Shown here: piece by piece, positions 8,347 through 17,715 of the stretch
Layout: each line of letters begins with the position of its first letter
How positions within the stretch are numbered: position 1 is the stretch's first letter
DNA from: Acidovorax sp. SUPP3334
GTDB lineage: Bacteria > Pseudomonadota > Gammaproteobacteria > Burkholderiales > Burkholderiaceae_C
Length of the DNA: 64,000 bases
Direction: 5' to 3'
Assembly: GCF_030159055.1 (NCBI RefSeq)
Contig: NZ_BQXQ01000005.1
Location: 112,580 to 176,579 of the forward strand
Notes under the pieces: model-generated
What the model saw: only the letters and a program-made list of their open reading frames with translations
Told to the model about the DNA's origin: nothing
The model's database searches: none
Made by a program: the position numbers and the translations under genes

Positions 8347-9318
8347 GTGGGCACAGGAAAAATCGTGGTGCTCGGCACCGGCGGAACGATTGCCGGTACG
8401 GCGGCTGAAGCGGGAGACAACATCGGCTACAAGGCCGGACAGGTGGGCATTTCTGAGTTGCTGGATGCCATTCCCGGGCTGGCGCAAGCCGCTGGCGGGC
8501 GCATCGAAGCCGAGCAGATCGCGCAGATCGACAGCAAGGACATGGATTTCGCCGTGTGGCGGCAGTTGGGGCTGCGGTGCGCGCAACTTCTGGCGGATGC
8601 TGACGTGCGGGGCATCGTCGTCACCCATGGCACCGATACGCTCGAAGAAACCGCCTGGTTCCTGCACTCGGTGCTGTCTGCGGACCGCCCCGTGGTGCTT
8701 GCCAGCGCCATGCGGCCTGCCTCGGCCATGTCGCCGGATGGCCCGCAGAACCTGCTCGACGCGGTGACCGTGGCCGCGACGGCCGGTGCCCGCGGTGTTC
8801 TGGCGGTTGCGGCTGGCACGATCCACGGCGCGCGCCATGTGCAGAAGGTGCATCCCTACCAGCTGGATGCGTTCAGTTCGGGAGAAGCCGGCCCCGTGGG
8901 CTGGGTGGAGGAAGGCGCCGTGCGGTTGACCAGCGGCTGGCCCGAGCCTCTGGGCTCTCCGGCCTCATTGCAAGCCCGGCTGAAATCGGTGGCGGATACC
9001 TTACTCTGGCCAAGGGTGGAAATTCTCATGAACCATGCGGGTGCGGACGGCCGCATCGTCGATCTGCTGGTGCGCGATGGCGCAGACGGCATCGTGGTGG
9101 CCGCCACCGGCAACGGGACGGTCCATCAATCCTTGGGGGACGCGCTGCAGCGCGCCCACGCGAGCGGCGTGGATGTGCGCATTTCCACCCGCTGCCACAA
9201 GGGGCAGGTCTTGCCCAAGCCCGGGGATGTGCTGCCCCATTCGCAGGGCCTCAGCCCGGTGAAGGCCCGCATCAGCCTGCTGCTCGAATTGCTGGCCCGT
9301 CCCCGCCACGGAGGCTGA
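8347..9318 (+). CDS. L-asparaginase
   Basis: Hydrolyses asparagine to aspartate and ammonia. The GTG at 8347 is preferred because GGAG is 7 nt upstream; the ATG at 8341 lies only 1 nt after it. The product has 323 residues, the normal size, with no signal peptide, suggesting a cytoplasmic enzyme. The N-terminal nucleophile motif is GTGGTIAG and the second catalytic motif is [13 protein letters not shown]. It is divergent from lexA, and the pair of LexA operators lies in the 89-bp gap, so its promoter must overlap or abut them. A shared terminator with adk follows. Confidence 0.92.
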   Translation: MGTGKIVVLGTGGTIAGTAAEAGDNIGYKAGQVGISELLDAIPGLAQAAGGRIEAEQIAQIDSKDMDFAVWRQLGLRCAQLLADADVRGIVVTHGTDTLEETAWFLHSVLSADRPVVLASAMRPASAMSPDGPQNLLDAVTVAATAGARGVLAVAAGTIHGARHVQKVHPYQLDAFSSGEAGPVGWVEEGAVRLTSGWPEPLGSPASLQARLKSVADTLLWPRVEILMNHAGADGRIVDLLVRDGADGIVVAATGNGTVHQSLGDALQRAHASGVDVRISTRCHKGQVLPKPGDVLPHSQGLSPVKARISLLLELLARPRHGG

Positions 9319-9330
9319 CAGAGGCTGAAA

Positions 9331-9364
9331 CGACAACGCCCCGCGAACAGGCGGGGCGTCGTTG
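9331..9364. terminator. shared terminator between asparaginase and adk
   Basis: A strong GC stem (ACGCCCCGC with GCGGGGCGT, extended by CGAC/GTCG-type pairs) and a 6-nt loop lie between two convergent genes. Confidence 0.75.
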
Positions 9365-9403
9365 AGCGGTTTTGGCGCACGCAGCGCCGGATCGATGCCG
9401 GAA

Positions 9404-10069
<666 letters not shown>

Positions 10070-10200
10070 CTAAGTGTTGAATTCGGCTGGCGCCATTGGC
10101 CACGGGCTTGCCTCCCGCCCGGGATGCGGCACTCTGATCGCGGGCAAGGATAGCACGCGTGTCCGCGCGCTTTCCTGACACCGGCGGGACTCGAAAATCC

Positions 10201-10998
10201 CTACCGGAGCAGGGCCCGGACGCGCTCCAGATCCTGCGGCGTGTCCACGCCCGGGCCCGGGGCCGCGGCCGTGATGTGCACCGCGATGCGATGGCCATGC
10301 CACAGGGCGCGAAGTTGCTCCAGGGCCTCGACGGCCTCGGTGGGCGCCGGCGGCAACGATGGGAACTGGCGCAGGAACGAAGCCCGGTAGCTGTAGAGGC
10401 CGATGTGGCGCAGCGGCGCATAGCCTGCCGGAACGCCAGGGGCTTGCCCGTCGGGTCCGGCCGTCCACCAGGCCAGGCCGGCGTGGTCGCGTGCGTGGGG
10501 AATGGGCGCACGGCTGAAATAGTGCGCCAGCCCGCGCGCGTCGAGCACGACCTTCACCACGTTGGGGTTGGCGTAGTCGGCCAGCGTGCCGATGGCGTGC
10601 GCGGCGGTTCCCATGCTGGCTTCGGGACGGGCCGGTAGAAGTGCCGCGACGGCATCGATGAGCGCGGGATCGATCAGTGGCTCATCGCCCTGCACATTCA
10701 CCACGACATCGTCGCCTTCGAGGCCGAGCTGCTCGCACGCTTCCGCCAGGCGATCGCTACCGCTGGGATGGTCGGCGCGCGTCAGGATCGCCTGTACGCC
10801 ATGGGCGCGGCAGGCGTCGAGAATGCGGGCATCGTCTGCCGCCACCACCACGCGCCCGGCGTGGCTTTGCGCTGCGCGCCTGGCGACGCGCACCACCATG
10901 GGCAGCCCGGCAATGTCGGCCAGCGGCTTGTCGGGCAACCGCGTCGAAGCCAGCCGCGCCGGGATCAAGACCGTGAATGCAGAAGCTGGCTCAGTCAC
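10201..10998 (-). CDS. kdsB: 3-deoxy-manno-octulosonate cytidylyltransferase
   Basis: Activates Kdo as CMP-Kdo for lipopolysaccharide inner core synthesis. The product has 265 residues and a nucleotidyltransferase fold. Visible motifs are [18 protein letters not shown] at the N-terminus, [12 protein letters not shown], and NVQGDEPLI. The start is GTG and overlaps the stop of the Trm112-family gene by 4 bases (GTGA), implying translational coupling. It belongs with lpxK upstream in an envelope operon. Confidence 0.97.
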   Translation of the reverse strand: MTEPASAFTVLIPARLASTRLPDKPLADIAGLPMVVRVARRAAQSHAGRVVVAADDARILDACRAHGVQAILTRADHPSGSDRLAEACEQLGLEGDDVVVNVQGDEPLIDPALIDAVAALLPARPEASMGTAAHAIGTLADYANPNVVKVVLDARGLAHYFSRAPIPHARDHAGLAWWTAGPDGQAPGVPAGYAPLRHIGLYSYRASFLRQFPSLPPAPTEAVEALEQLRALWHGHRIAVHITAAAPGPGVDTPQDLERVRALLR

Positions 10999-11177
10999 GC
11001 CTCCAGTTCCTCGTCCGTCAGGGTGCGTGCCTCGTTTTCCAGCAGGACGGGAATGCCGTCGCGCACCGGGTAGGCCAGCCGTGCACTGCGCGACACCAGC
11101 TCTTGCCGTTCGCGGTCGAAAGAGAGCGAGCCTTTGGTGACGGGGCAGACCAGCAGTTCAAGCAGTTTGGGATCCAT
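10995..11177 (-). CDS. Trm112-family small protein (YcaR-like)
   Basis: A 60-residue protein beginning [46 protein letters not shown], the typical Trm112/UPF0434 pattern found between lpxK and kdsB in many Gram-negatives. Only one Cys is present at the position where archaeal and eukaryotic relatives carry zinc-binding pairs. The molecular role in bacteria is not settled; Trm112 proteins activate methyltransferases elsewhere. The start at 11177 is the only one consistent with the family; the longer frame is a shadow extension. Confidence 0.92.
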   Translation of the reverse strand: MDPKLLELLVCPVTKGSLSFDRERQELVSRSARLAYPVRDGIPVLLENEARTLTDEELEA

Positions 11178-11196
11178 GGCGGTATTGGCTTTGGTG

Positions 11197-12270
11197 TCAG
11201 TCGGAGGGCGATGATAGCGAGCGGCGCCCCGCAGCTTGCAGCGCACCGTCCAGCCGCGTGAAAAAAGCGCTGTCGATGTCCACCCGCAGGGGCACTGCCA
11301 GCGCGTCGGGATGCCTTTGCCAGAGCTTGGCGGCATCTTTTTCGGTGCAAATCAGGGGTGTGCCGTGGATTTCATTGCGCTGCCAGCTATCAAAATCATA
11401 GTGATCGGGCAGCGCAGTGGCGGAGTGCAGGGTGAGCCCTTGCGCCTGCAGCATGGCGAAAAATTCCTGGGGCCGGGCGATGGCTGCCACCGCGTGCAGG
11501 GGCTGATCGCGCAACCGGGCCAGCGGCACGGTACTGCCATCGGCCCTGACCGCATCGGTGCCGAGCGAGCGTCGCAAGGCAAACGACGGCGCGCAGCCCG
11601 AAGGCCGGGCACCGGCATACAGAATGCAGTCGACCGGGCGGGGCCAGGGCTCGCGCAACGGGCCGGCGGGCAGCAAAAAGCCATTGCCGACCCCGTCGTC
11701 GTTGAACACGCACACCTCCACATCGCGGGCCAGTGCGAGGTGCTGCAAGCCGTCGTCGCACACGATCACGTCCACCCCAGGGTGCTGGGCCAGGAGCGCC
11801 CGGGCCGCATCTGCGCGCTGGCGTGCCACGAACACGGGAACCCCGGTGCTGCGTGCGATCAGCAACGGTTCATCGCCCACTTCGAAAGCGCTGCTATCGG
11901 TTTGCACCTCACGGCAGTCGTCGGTAGAACGCCCATAACCGCGGGACACCACACCGGGGTGCCAGCCTTGCACCGCCAGGTGCCGCACGATCGCCTGCGT
12001 CACCGGCGTCTTGCCAGCGCCGCCGGCGATCACGTTGCCCACCACGATCACCGGCACCTGCATGCGTTCAGAGCGCAGAACGCCGGCTCGGTAGAGCGTG
12101 TGCCGCAGCGCGACCAGTGCTCGGTACAGACAGGACAGCGGCCAGAGCATCCATGCCAGCAATCCACGCCGTTTCCAGGCGCTCTGCAGCCGGGATGAAG
12201 GGGACGCCGCAGCGGACGGCATTGCAGGAGGCGAAGGGGAACGGGGCGGCTGCGGCCCGGCAGCAGCCAT
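11197..12270 (-). CDS. lpxK: tetraacyldisaccharide 4'-kinase LpxK
   Basis: Phosphorylates the 4' position of the lipid A precursor at the inner membrane. The product has 357 residues. A hydrophobic segment ([20 protein letters not shown], about residues 36-55) precedes the P-loop region [15 protein letters not shown]. Downstream are the SRGYGR motif, the [16 protein letters not shown] motif and LPDHYDF. An extra 25-residue Pro/Ser-rich N-terminus precedes the usual start, so a later start is possible. It lies 5 bp downstream of exbD in the same operon. Confidence 0.97.
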   Translation of the reverse strand: MAAAGPQPPRSPSPPAMPSAAASPSSRLQSAWKRRGLLAWMLWPLSCLYRALVALRHTLYRAGVLRSERMQVPVIVVGNVIAGGAGKTPVTQAIVRHLAVQGWHPGVVSRGYGRSTDDCREVQTDSSAFEVGDEPLLIARSTGVPVFVARQRADAARALLAQHPGVDVIVCDDGLQHLALARDVEVCVFNDDGVGNGFLLPAGPLREPWPRPVDCILYAGARPSGCAPSFALRRSLGTDAVRADGSTVPLARLRDQPLHAVAAIARPQEFFAMLQAQGLTLHSATALPDHYDFDSWQRNEIHGTPLICTEKDAAKLWQRHPDALAVPLRVDIDSAFFTRLDGALQAAGRRSLSSPSD

Positions 12271-12275
12271 CGCGG

Positions 12276-12701
12276 CTATTTGCCGGCGCTGGCCGTCGAT
12301 TGCGTGGCGAAGGTGATCTGCGACAGACCCACGCGGCGCGCGGCTTCCATCACCGTCACGACCGACTGATGCGGCGAATTGGCATCTGCACTGATGATGA
12401 CGACGCTGTCCTTGCCCGCACTGGCTGCAGCAGCCAGCGCCTGCGATACGACCTCGACGCTTTTGCCATCCACGGCGGTTTTGTTGATCGCGTAGCGCCC
12501 ATCGGCAGCCACGGCCACGATGACTTCCTTGGGGTGGTCGCGTTGCTGCTCGGCATCGGCCACGGGCAGCGTCAATTGCAGTTCGGTGAATTTGCTGTAA
12601 GTGGTGGACAGCATCAGAAAAATGAGCACCACCAGCAGGACATCGATGAACGGAATCAGGTTGATTTCGGGCGCTTCGGTGGGGCGTTGGCGAAAGTTCA
12701 T
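12276..12701 (-). CDS. exbD: ExbD/TolR-type biopolymer transport protein
   Basis: A 141-residue partner of ExbB that couples proton flow to TonB-dependent or related envelope work. The topology is a short cytoplasmic N-terminus, one membrane segment with the conserved Asp ([19 protein letters not shown]), and a periplasmic domain. It is located 70 bp downstream of exbB and directly upstream of lpxK, the usual betaproteobacterial order, which may favour a lipid- or envelope-linked role over iron uptake. Confidence 0.93.
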   Translation of the reverse strand: MNFRQRPTEAPEINLIPFIDVLLVVLIFLMLSTTYSKFTELQLTLPVADAEQQRDHPKEVIVAVAADGRYAINKTAVDGKSVEVVSQALAAAASAGKDSVVIISADANSPHQSVVTVMEAARRVGLSQITFATQSTASAGK

Positions 12702-12771
12702 GGTCGTTCAGCCGATCGATGTTGCGGGAACAGGGGGCGCACCGCCACCGCGCAAATCCCGGGCAGCAGCA

Positions 12772-13401
12772 TCATTTGCGCAGCCGGCAGATGTGCCGCA
12801 CGAACTGTTCGGAGGCGAGTTCGAGGGTCAGAAGGTAGCCGTCCACCCGGCTGCGGAAATAGCGCCAGAAGATCAATGCGGGGATGGCGACGATGAGGCC
12901 GAACGCCGTGTTGTACAGCGCGATCGAAATGCCCTGGGCCAGCTGTGCCGGGTTGCCCCCACCCGACTGGCCGGCGCCTGCCTGGGAGCCGAAAATCTCG
13001 ATCATGCCGATCACCGTGCCCAGCAAGCCGAGCAGCGGAGCGGCGGATGCAATCGTCGCCAGCGCGCTGAGGTACTTTTCAAGGCGATGGGCGACGGCCC
13101 GGCCCGAACTCTCCATGGCTGCACGCACATCGGCTTCGCTGCTCTGGGGATTGCTGTTGAGCGTGCGCAGGCCGCTGGCCAGCACTTCGCCCAAAGCGGA
13201 GTTTTGCGCCAGCTGGTTCACCACGTCGGGCGTGGGAAGGGACCGGGAAGACACCGTGATGGCTTCATCCAGCAATTTGGGGGGAGCGACCCGTGCGGTC
13301 TTGAGAGCGATGAAGCGCTCCACGACGAGTGCCAGCGCCAGAACGGAGCAGGCTATCAAGGGCCAGATCGGCCAGCCTGCGGCTTGTATGATCGACAGCA
13401 A
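12772..13401 (-). CDS. exbB: MotA/TolQ/ExbB proton-channel protein
   Basis: A 209-residue inner-membrane protein with three membrane segments: near residues 8-30 (AGWPIWPLIACSVLALALVVERF), about 115-140 (IASAAPLLGLLGTVIGMIEIF), and about 155-180 (LYNTAFGLIVAIPALIFWRYF). The GTVxGM signature is present. The start codon appears to be TTG at 13401, with GGAG about 7 nt upstream. First gene of the exbB-exbD-lpxK-Trm112-kdsB run. Confidence 0.93.
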   Translation of the reverse strand: MLSIIQAAGWPIWPLIACSVLALALVVERFIALKTARVAPPKLLDEAITVSSRSLPTPDVVNQLAQNSALGEVLASGLRTLNSNPQSSEADVRAAMESSGRAVAHRLEKYLSALATIASAAPLLGLLGTVIGMIEIFGSQAGAGQSGGGNPAQLAQGISIALYNTAFGLIVAIPALIFWRYFRSRVDGYLLTLELASEQFVRHICRLRK

Positions 13402-13529
13402 TTCTCTCTCCGCGCAGATGGAAGCAATCCGCGATTATGGCCCAGTTGGTGCGGCGATTCGCACGGCGAACCGGCCATTCGCCATTACGCCCAACCACCA
13501 CTCCCGAGTCCCGAGCTCCCCATATTTTC

Positions 13530-13550
13530 TGTGGATAACTTTGTGGGCAA
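13530..13550. promoter_or_regulatory. DnaA-box pair in the exbB-xseA intergenic region
   Basis: TGTGGATAA at 13530-13538 is a perfect DnaA box (complement TTATCCACA). TGTGGGCAA at 13542-13550 is a 7/9 match in the same orientation, 12 bp away. The 373-bp gap 13402-13774 also holds an AT-rich stretch (13590-13650); no gene or RNA is seen in it. No dnaA or dnaN is nearby, so this is not expected to be the origin. Confidence 0.45.
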
Positions 13551-13774
13551 CCATGCCGCAATGGCCCGCCAAGCGGCACCAATCCGTAGATTTGACAGAT
13601 TGATGAAAATTAACGCACTGAAAAACCTTTCTGAATCAACAGGTTGCACGTATTTGCTGGCGATGCGCTGCCATTCGTTCTGCGATTACCCTGCATCAGG
13701 CCCCCAGGGCGCGCTGTGGACTACTGCATTGCCGCAAAGGTCCGCCAGCCTTTGCGCGGCGGGTATCTGACGCC

Positions 13775-15097
13775 ATGAACCTTGCAACGGCGCCCCGAAT
13801 CTGGGAAGTCGGCGCGCTATGCCGCGCCATTGCTGATGCCCTGGAGGCACGGTTCAATCCTGTCGCGGTGCGGGGCGAGATCACGGGCTTTTCCCGCGCG
13901 TCCAGCGGGCATTGCTATTTCACGATCAAGGACGGGCAGGGGCAAATCCGCTGTGCCATGTTCCGCCGGGCAGCCTTGCTGCTGGACTTTTCGCCGCGCG
14001 ACGGGGAGTTGGTCGAACTGAGAGGCCGCCTGGGTGTGTACGAAGCACGGGGAGATCTGCAGCTCATCGTCGAAAGCATGCAGCGGGCAGGGCAGGGAGC
14101 ACTGTTCGAGCAGTTCTTGCGCCTGAAAACACAGCTGGAGGCGGAAGGGCTGTTCGACAGCGCGCGAAAGCGGCCACTGCCGCTGATGCCGCGCGGCATC
14201 GGTTTGGTCACCTCACCCGGTGCAGCGGCGCTGCACGATGTGGTGACGGCGCTGCGGCGGCGCGTACCGCACATTCCGGTGACGCTGGTGCCAGCACTCG
14301 TGCAGGGAGCCAGCGCTGCCGCCTCGATGCGTTCAGCGCTGTCCAAACTTTATGCGATGGCCGATGGCGGCGGCGCGTCGGGGGCACGGCCCAATGCCTC
14401 TCTGCCGCCAGCGCCGGTCGATGTAATCCTGCTCGTACGGGGCGGCGGGTCCATCGAGGATTTGTGGGCCTTCAATGACGAACACCTCGCACGCCTGATC
14501 GTGCAGAGTCCGGTGCCTCTCATCTGTGGGGTGGGGCACGAGACGGACTTCACCATCGCCGATTTTTGTGCCGACCTGCGGGCGCCCACGCCGACGGCTG
14601 CCGCCGAACTGGTGTCTCAGCCGCGCGCGGTCTGGCTGGGAGCGATCGATTTGCTGGGCGAGCGTCTGTCGGACGCTGTGCAGTCGCAGTTTGATGTGCG
14701 CCACCAGCGCCTTGACCTCGTCACCCAGCGCCTGGGCCGGCCCTCCGGACTGGTCGCGCGCCAACAGACGCGGCTGGCCAGATTGGCCGAACGCCTGCGC
14801 CACAGCGTGCTATTGAAAATGCAGCGCCTTGCGCAACGCCAGCAAGCGCTGGAGGCCGAAATGAATCAAACGCATCAACGCCATTTCACGCGACAGGCGG
14901 AGCGGCTGGAGCGCTCAGCCCTGCGGCTGCAATTGCTGGACCCGAAGCTCGTGTTGCAGCGCGGCTATGCCTTGCTGACCGATGTGCAGGGACAGCCGAT
15001 CACCCAGGTGGCCCAGGTGCGGCCCGGCGACGCCGTGCGGGCCGCGCTGACGGATGGCGAGATCGATCTGGAAGTAGCGCAGCGCCGTTTGCTGTGA
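13775..15097 (+). CDS. xseA: exodeoxyribonuclease VII large subunit
   Basis: With XseB it degrades single-stranded DNA to short oligonucleotides. The product has 440 residues. The N-terminal OB-fold carries VRGEITGFSRASSGHCYFTIKD (about residues 30-52). The catalytic region has LVTSPGAAALHDV, VRGGGSIEDLWAFNDE and GVGHETDFTIADFCADLRAPTPTAAAE. A C-terminal basic coiled coil follows. It is complete and intact. It is divergent from exbB and sits 141 bp upstream of sodB; xseB is not in the window. Confidence 0.97.
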   Translation: MNLATAPRIWEVGALCRAIADALEARFNPVAVRGEITGFSRASSGHCYFTIKDGQGQIRCAMFRRAALLLDFSPRDGELVELRGRLGVYEARGDLQLIVESMQRAGQGALFEQFLRLKTQLEAEGLFDSARKRPLPLMPRGIGLVTSPGAAALHDVVTALRRRVPHIPVTLVPALVQGASAAASMRSALSKLYAMADGGGASGARPNASLPPAPVDVILLVRGGGSIEDLWAFNDEHLARLIVQSPVPLICGVGHETDFTIADFCADLRAPTPTAAAELVSQPRAVWLGAIDLLGERLSDAVQSQFDVRHQRLDLVTQRLGRPSGLVARQQTRLARLAERLRHSVLLKMQRLAQRQQALEAEMNQTHQRHFTRQAERLERSALRLQLLDPKLVLQRGYALLTDVQGQPITQVAQVRPGDAVRAALTDGEIDLEVAQRRLL

Positions 15098-15238
15098 TGG
15101 GGCAGTCGCAGTCTTGGCAATTGGCTGCGGCCTACAGCAACCCCTGCTATTACTTTCTACAATCGCCGCTTGGACTGCCCGGCCCCAGGGGGCGGCAGTG
15201 TCCATTCCAAGAATTTCAACCCACGAAGGACCTGCACC

Positions 15239-15820
15239 ATGGAACATACCCTGCCACCGTTGCCCTACGCGATCGACGCCCTGGCGCCCCATTACAGCCA
15301 GGAAACCCTGGAGTACCACTACGGCAAGCACCACAACGCGTATGTGGTGAACCTGAACAATCTGCAAAAGGGCACCGAATTCGAAAGCATGGCGCTCGAA
15401 GAGATCGTCAAGAAGTCGAGCGGCGGCATTTACAACAACGCGGCCCAGATCTGGAACCACACCTTCTTCTGGAACTGCATGGCGCCGAGCAGCGGCGGAG
15501 AGCCCACCGGTGCATTGGCCAACGCCATCAACGCCAAGTGGGGCAGCTACGCAGCCTTCAAGGAAGCTTTCGTGAAGAGCGCGGTGGGCAACTTCGGCTC
15601 CGGCTGGACCTGGCTGGTGAAGAAGGCTGACGGCAGTGTGGACATCGTGAACACGGGAGCCGCAGGCACCCCGCTGACCACGGCCGACAAAGCCCTGTTG
15701 ACGGTCGATGTGTGGGAACACGCTTATTACATCGACTATCGCAACCAGCGCCCCAAGTTCGTCGAAACCTTTTTCGACAAGCTGGTGAACTGGAAGTTTG
15801 CTGAAAGCAACTTCGCCTGA
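15239..15820 (+). CDS. sodB: superoxide dismutase, iron type
   Basis: Converts superoxide to oxygen and peroxide in the cytoplasm. The product has 193 residues starting [20 protein letters not shown], which matches the family start; the longer frame begins in non-conserved sequence. Metal ligands are visible as His in [13 protein letters not shown], His in IWNHTFFW, and the signature [11 protein letters not shown] (Asp and His). The overall sequence fits Fe-SOD better than Mn-SOD, but cambialism cannot be excluded. Its downstream terminator appears to be interrupted by the IS630 remnant. Confidence 0.95.
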   Translation: MEHTLPPLPYAIDALAPHYSQETLEYHYGKHHNAYVVNLNNLQKGTEFESMALEEIVKKSSGGIYNNAAQIWNHTFFWNCMAPSSGGEPTGALANAINAKWGSYAAFKEAFVKSAVGNFGSGWTWLVKKADGSVDIVNTGAAGTPLTTADKALLTVDVWEHAYYIDYRNQRPKFVETFFDKLVNWKFAESNFA

Positions 15821-15858
15821 TTGCTTGAATCGCAATCATGAAAAACGGCCCGCATGAG

Positions 15859-16607
15859 GCAATGCCAGTAAGTTACTCATAAGTCAGTAACTTAGGGGAC
15901 ACTCTCTTGCGCAGTGCGGCGATCGGTGCTTTCATTGACGGCATGAAACGAGACGGACGCACCCTGGCCCACAATGTGTTGGAAGAAATGCGTATGCTGG
16001 CCGACAGGCCGCCCGCGCAGCCTCACACCCGTGCAGGAGCGCCAGGTTTTTCGCTGGGTCAACGGCAAAAACCCACGTCGGGCTTTCGCGCTGATGCCGT
16101 GCATGGCAAGACCTGGGGAGCCAAGGGCCAGACCCCGGTCGTGGAGCGCCCGGGCCAGCGCCAGTCGATCTCGGCGGCCTCAGCCGTCAACTCCAAAGGG
16201 GCGTTCTGGTTTGAGACCTACCAGGGAGCGCTTACAGGCGAGTTGTTAGTGCAACTGCTCAAGAACATGATGGCCGAGCGTGAGAAACCCGTGCACTTGG
16301 TCGTCGATGGCTTGCCGGCTCACAAGAAGGCCCTCGTCAAGCAATACGTGGCAAGCACGGCAGGCGCATCGACGTTGCACTTCCTGCCCGGCTATGCGCC
16401 AGACCTCAATCCAGATGAGCTGGTATGGAGCCACGCCAAGCGCACAGGGGTGGCACGCAGTCCATTGCGAAAGGGGGAGAAGCTCAAGGAGCGTGTGGAT
16501 GCGCAGTTGCAGTCGGTGGCTGAAGATCCTGCACTCATCAGGTCATTCTTCAGACACCCATCTGTCGCCTATATTTCTGACTTGTGAGTAAGGCTGAGCG
16601 GCATTGC
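15859..16607 (+). mobile_element. IS630-family remnant with internal deletions
   Basis: About 750 bp bounded by imperfect inverted repeats of about 40 bp: GCAATGCC, a TTACTCA block and AAGTCAG on each side. A whole element of this type is about 1.1 kb. The transposase frame is broken by missing segments. It lies between two halves of what looks like the sodB terminator stem (AAAAACGGC before it, GCCGTTTTT after it). Confidence 0.8.
15907..16587 (+). pseudogene. degenerate IS630-family transposase
   Basis: The C-terminal catalytic half is well preserved: GFRADAVHGKTWGAKGQTPV, VHLVVDGLPAHKK and LPGYAPDLNPDELVWSH with the final acidic residue, ending at VAYISDL. The N-terminal half is scrambled. 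RTLAHNVLEEMRML is followed in another frame by TGRPRSLTPVQERQVFRWVNGKNPR, and the text then jumps to GFRADAVHG. This indicates at least two internal deletions, removing the rest of the helix-turn-helix region and the first catalytic Asp segment. It is not expected to be active. Confidence 0.85.
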
Positions 16608-16685
16608 TCCTGAGGGAGCCGTTTTTCATGGGTGTTCCATAGAAGGCGCAGCAGGATCCGCCCGACTTCGCAGGATGCCGCTTTT

Positions 16686-17189
16686 TCAGCGACGTGCGAA
16701 AGAAGTGCCAGACAGTTTGGCTCCGGCTTTGACGCCTTTCTTGGCAAACCAGCCCTGGTTCATCTCCAACACGTAGCGCACCGGTTTTTCAGAGCAATGG
16801 GAGTCTTCCGTCTGCGGCTTCATATCGGCCAGGTTGACGATGGTCCCATCGTCCGCAACGAAGGCAGCTGTCAACGGCAACAGCGTGTTTTTCATCCAGA
16901 AGCACTGCACCGCAGGTTCCTCGAATACGAAGAGCATGCCTTCCTGCTGCGGCATCTCCTTGCGGTGCATCAGCCCGATCTGGCGCTCCTGTGGCGATAC
17001 GGCCACTTGGGCATCGATGCGATGCATGCCAGCTCCAAGTTCTACGCGCTGCAAATTCAACTGGGGAGATTCCTGGGCAGTGGCGGCCGTTCCAGCGGAC
17101 AAGACCAGGGCTGCGAAAACAGTCGCGAGGAATTTTGGCGAGCGGTTCGCTGCGCGCGAAAGAAAAGATTTCATCATCCGGCGTTCCAT
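16686..17189 (-). CDS. exported DUF192-family protein
   Basis: The product is about 167 residues from MERRMMKSF; starts at 17177 or 17174 are equally possible. A signal peptide (KFLATVFAALVLSAGTAATAQ) is followed by one DUF192 domain: the IDAQVAVSPQERQIGLMHRKEMPQQEGMLFVFEE region, then CFWMKNTLLPLTAAFVADDGTIVNLADM, and the end VLEMNQGWFAKKGVKAGAKL. DUF192 proteins are small periplasmic or extracellular proteins of unclear biochemical role. An intrinsic terminator lies between it and the next gene upstream, so it is transcribed separately. Confidence 0.88.
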   Translation of the reverse strand: MERRMMKSFLSRAANRSPKFLATVFAALVLSAGTAATAQESPQLNLQRVELGAGMHRIDAQVAVSPQERQIGLMHRKEMPQQEGMLFVFEEPAVQCFWMKNTLLPLTAAFVADDGTIVNLADMKPQTEDSHCSEKPVRYVLEMNQGWFAKKGVKAGAKLSGTSFARR

Positions 17190-17226
17190 AGATGCAATGG
17201 GAGTTCGAAGGGTAGCAGCCCACAGC

Positions 17227-17252
17227 AAAAAGCCCGCTTGCGCGGGCTTTTT
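17227..17252 (-). terminator. intrinsic terminator after the Lys/His-rich peptide gene
   Basis: A perfect 11-bp stem AAAAAGCCCGC with GCGGGCTTTTT and a 4-nt loop, symmetric in A and T runs. It lies downstream of the minus-strand gene at 17298-17525. Confidence 0.85.
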
Positions 17253-17297
17253 GAAGGGCCGGCCACCGTGGCGACAGGCTGTGCTGGCAAGTGAGAC

Positions 17298-17525
17298 TCA
17301 GGCAGCGGACTTTGCGTGCTTCTTGGTTGCCTTCTTGTGAGCCACTTTGTGCGCTGCAGGCTTCTTGGACTTGGCCTTGGCGTGTGCCTTAGGAGCGGGT
17401 GCTGCTGGCTCGGCGCTGGGGGCGGAGGTCACTGCGGGCGTTGCAGGTGCGGCTGGCGCTGCGCCTTGTGCAAAAGCACCAGCGGCGAACAGACCAGCAA
17501 CCAGGATAGCGAGGAGTTTTTTCAT
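17298..17525 (-). CDS. small exported Ala/Pro/Lys/His-rich protein
   Basis: 75 residues. A clear signal peptide MKKLLAILVAGLFAAGAFA is followed by an Ala/Pro-rich segment and a strongly basic tail (HAKAKSKKPAAHKVAHKKATKKHAKSAA). AAGGA precedes the ATG at 17525. The composition recalls acid-shock-type (Asr-like) periplasmic proteins, but low-complexity composition is not proof of homology. It is divergent from icd across 190 bp and has its own terminator. Confidence 0.75.
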   Translation of the reverse strand: MKKLLAILVAGLFAAGAFAQGAAPAAPATPAVTSAPSAEPAAPAPKAHAKAKSKKPAAHKVAHKKATKKHAKSAA

Positions 17526-17715
17526 ATATGCCAATTCCTTGATGAGGTTCGGATGAGAGCCGCGCGAAGTGCCGCGAAGCACCTCCACAACGGGGCCGCA
17601 GTGACGGCCGTTGACAAGAAAAATGTGATTTTTTTGTGACTTAGAATCATCGGCTGTATCGCGTTCGCCTGACCAGCTCAAGCCCATTCATCGTTTCACC
17701 GGAGAGACCCGTTCC

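Noticed and set aside
11370..11415. CTATCAAAATCATAG in lpxK as a sixth copy of the dispersed repeat
   Set aside because: The bases encode the conserved LpxK motif [10 protein letters not shown]; flanking repeat blocks are absent.
17600..17650. TTGACA at 17611 with TAGAAT at 17642 as the icd promoter
   Set aside because: The spacing of about 25 bp is too long for a sigma-70 promoter.
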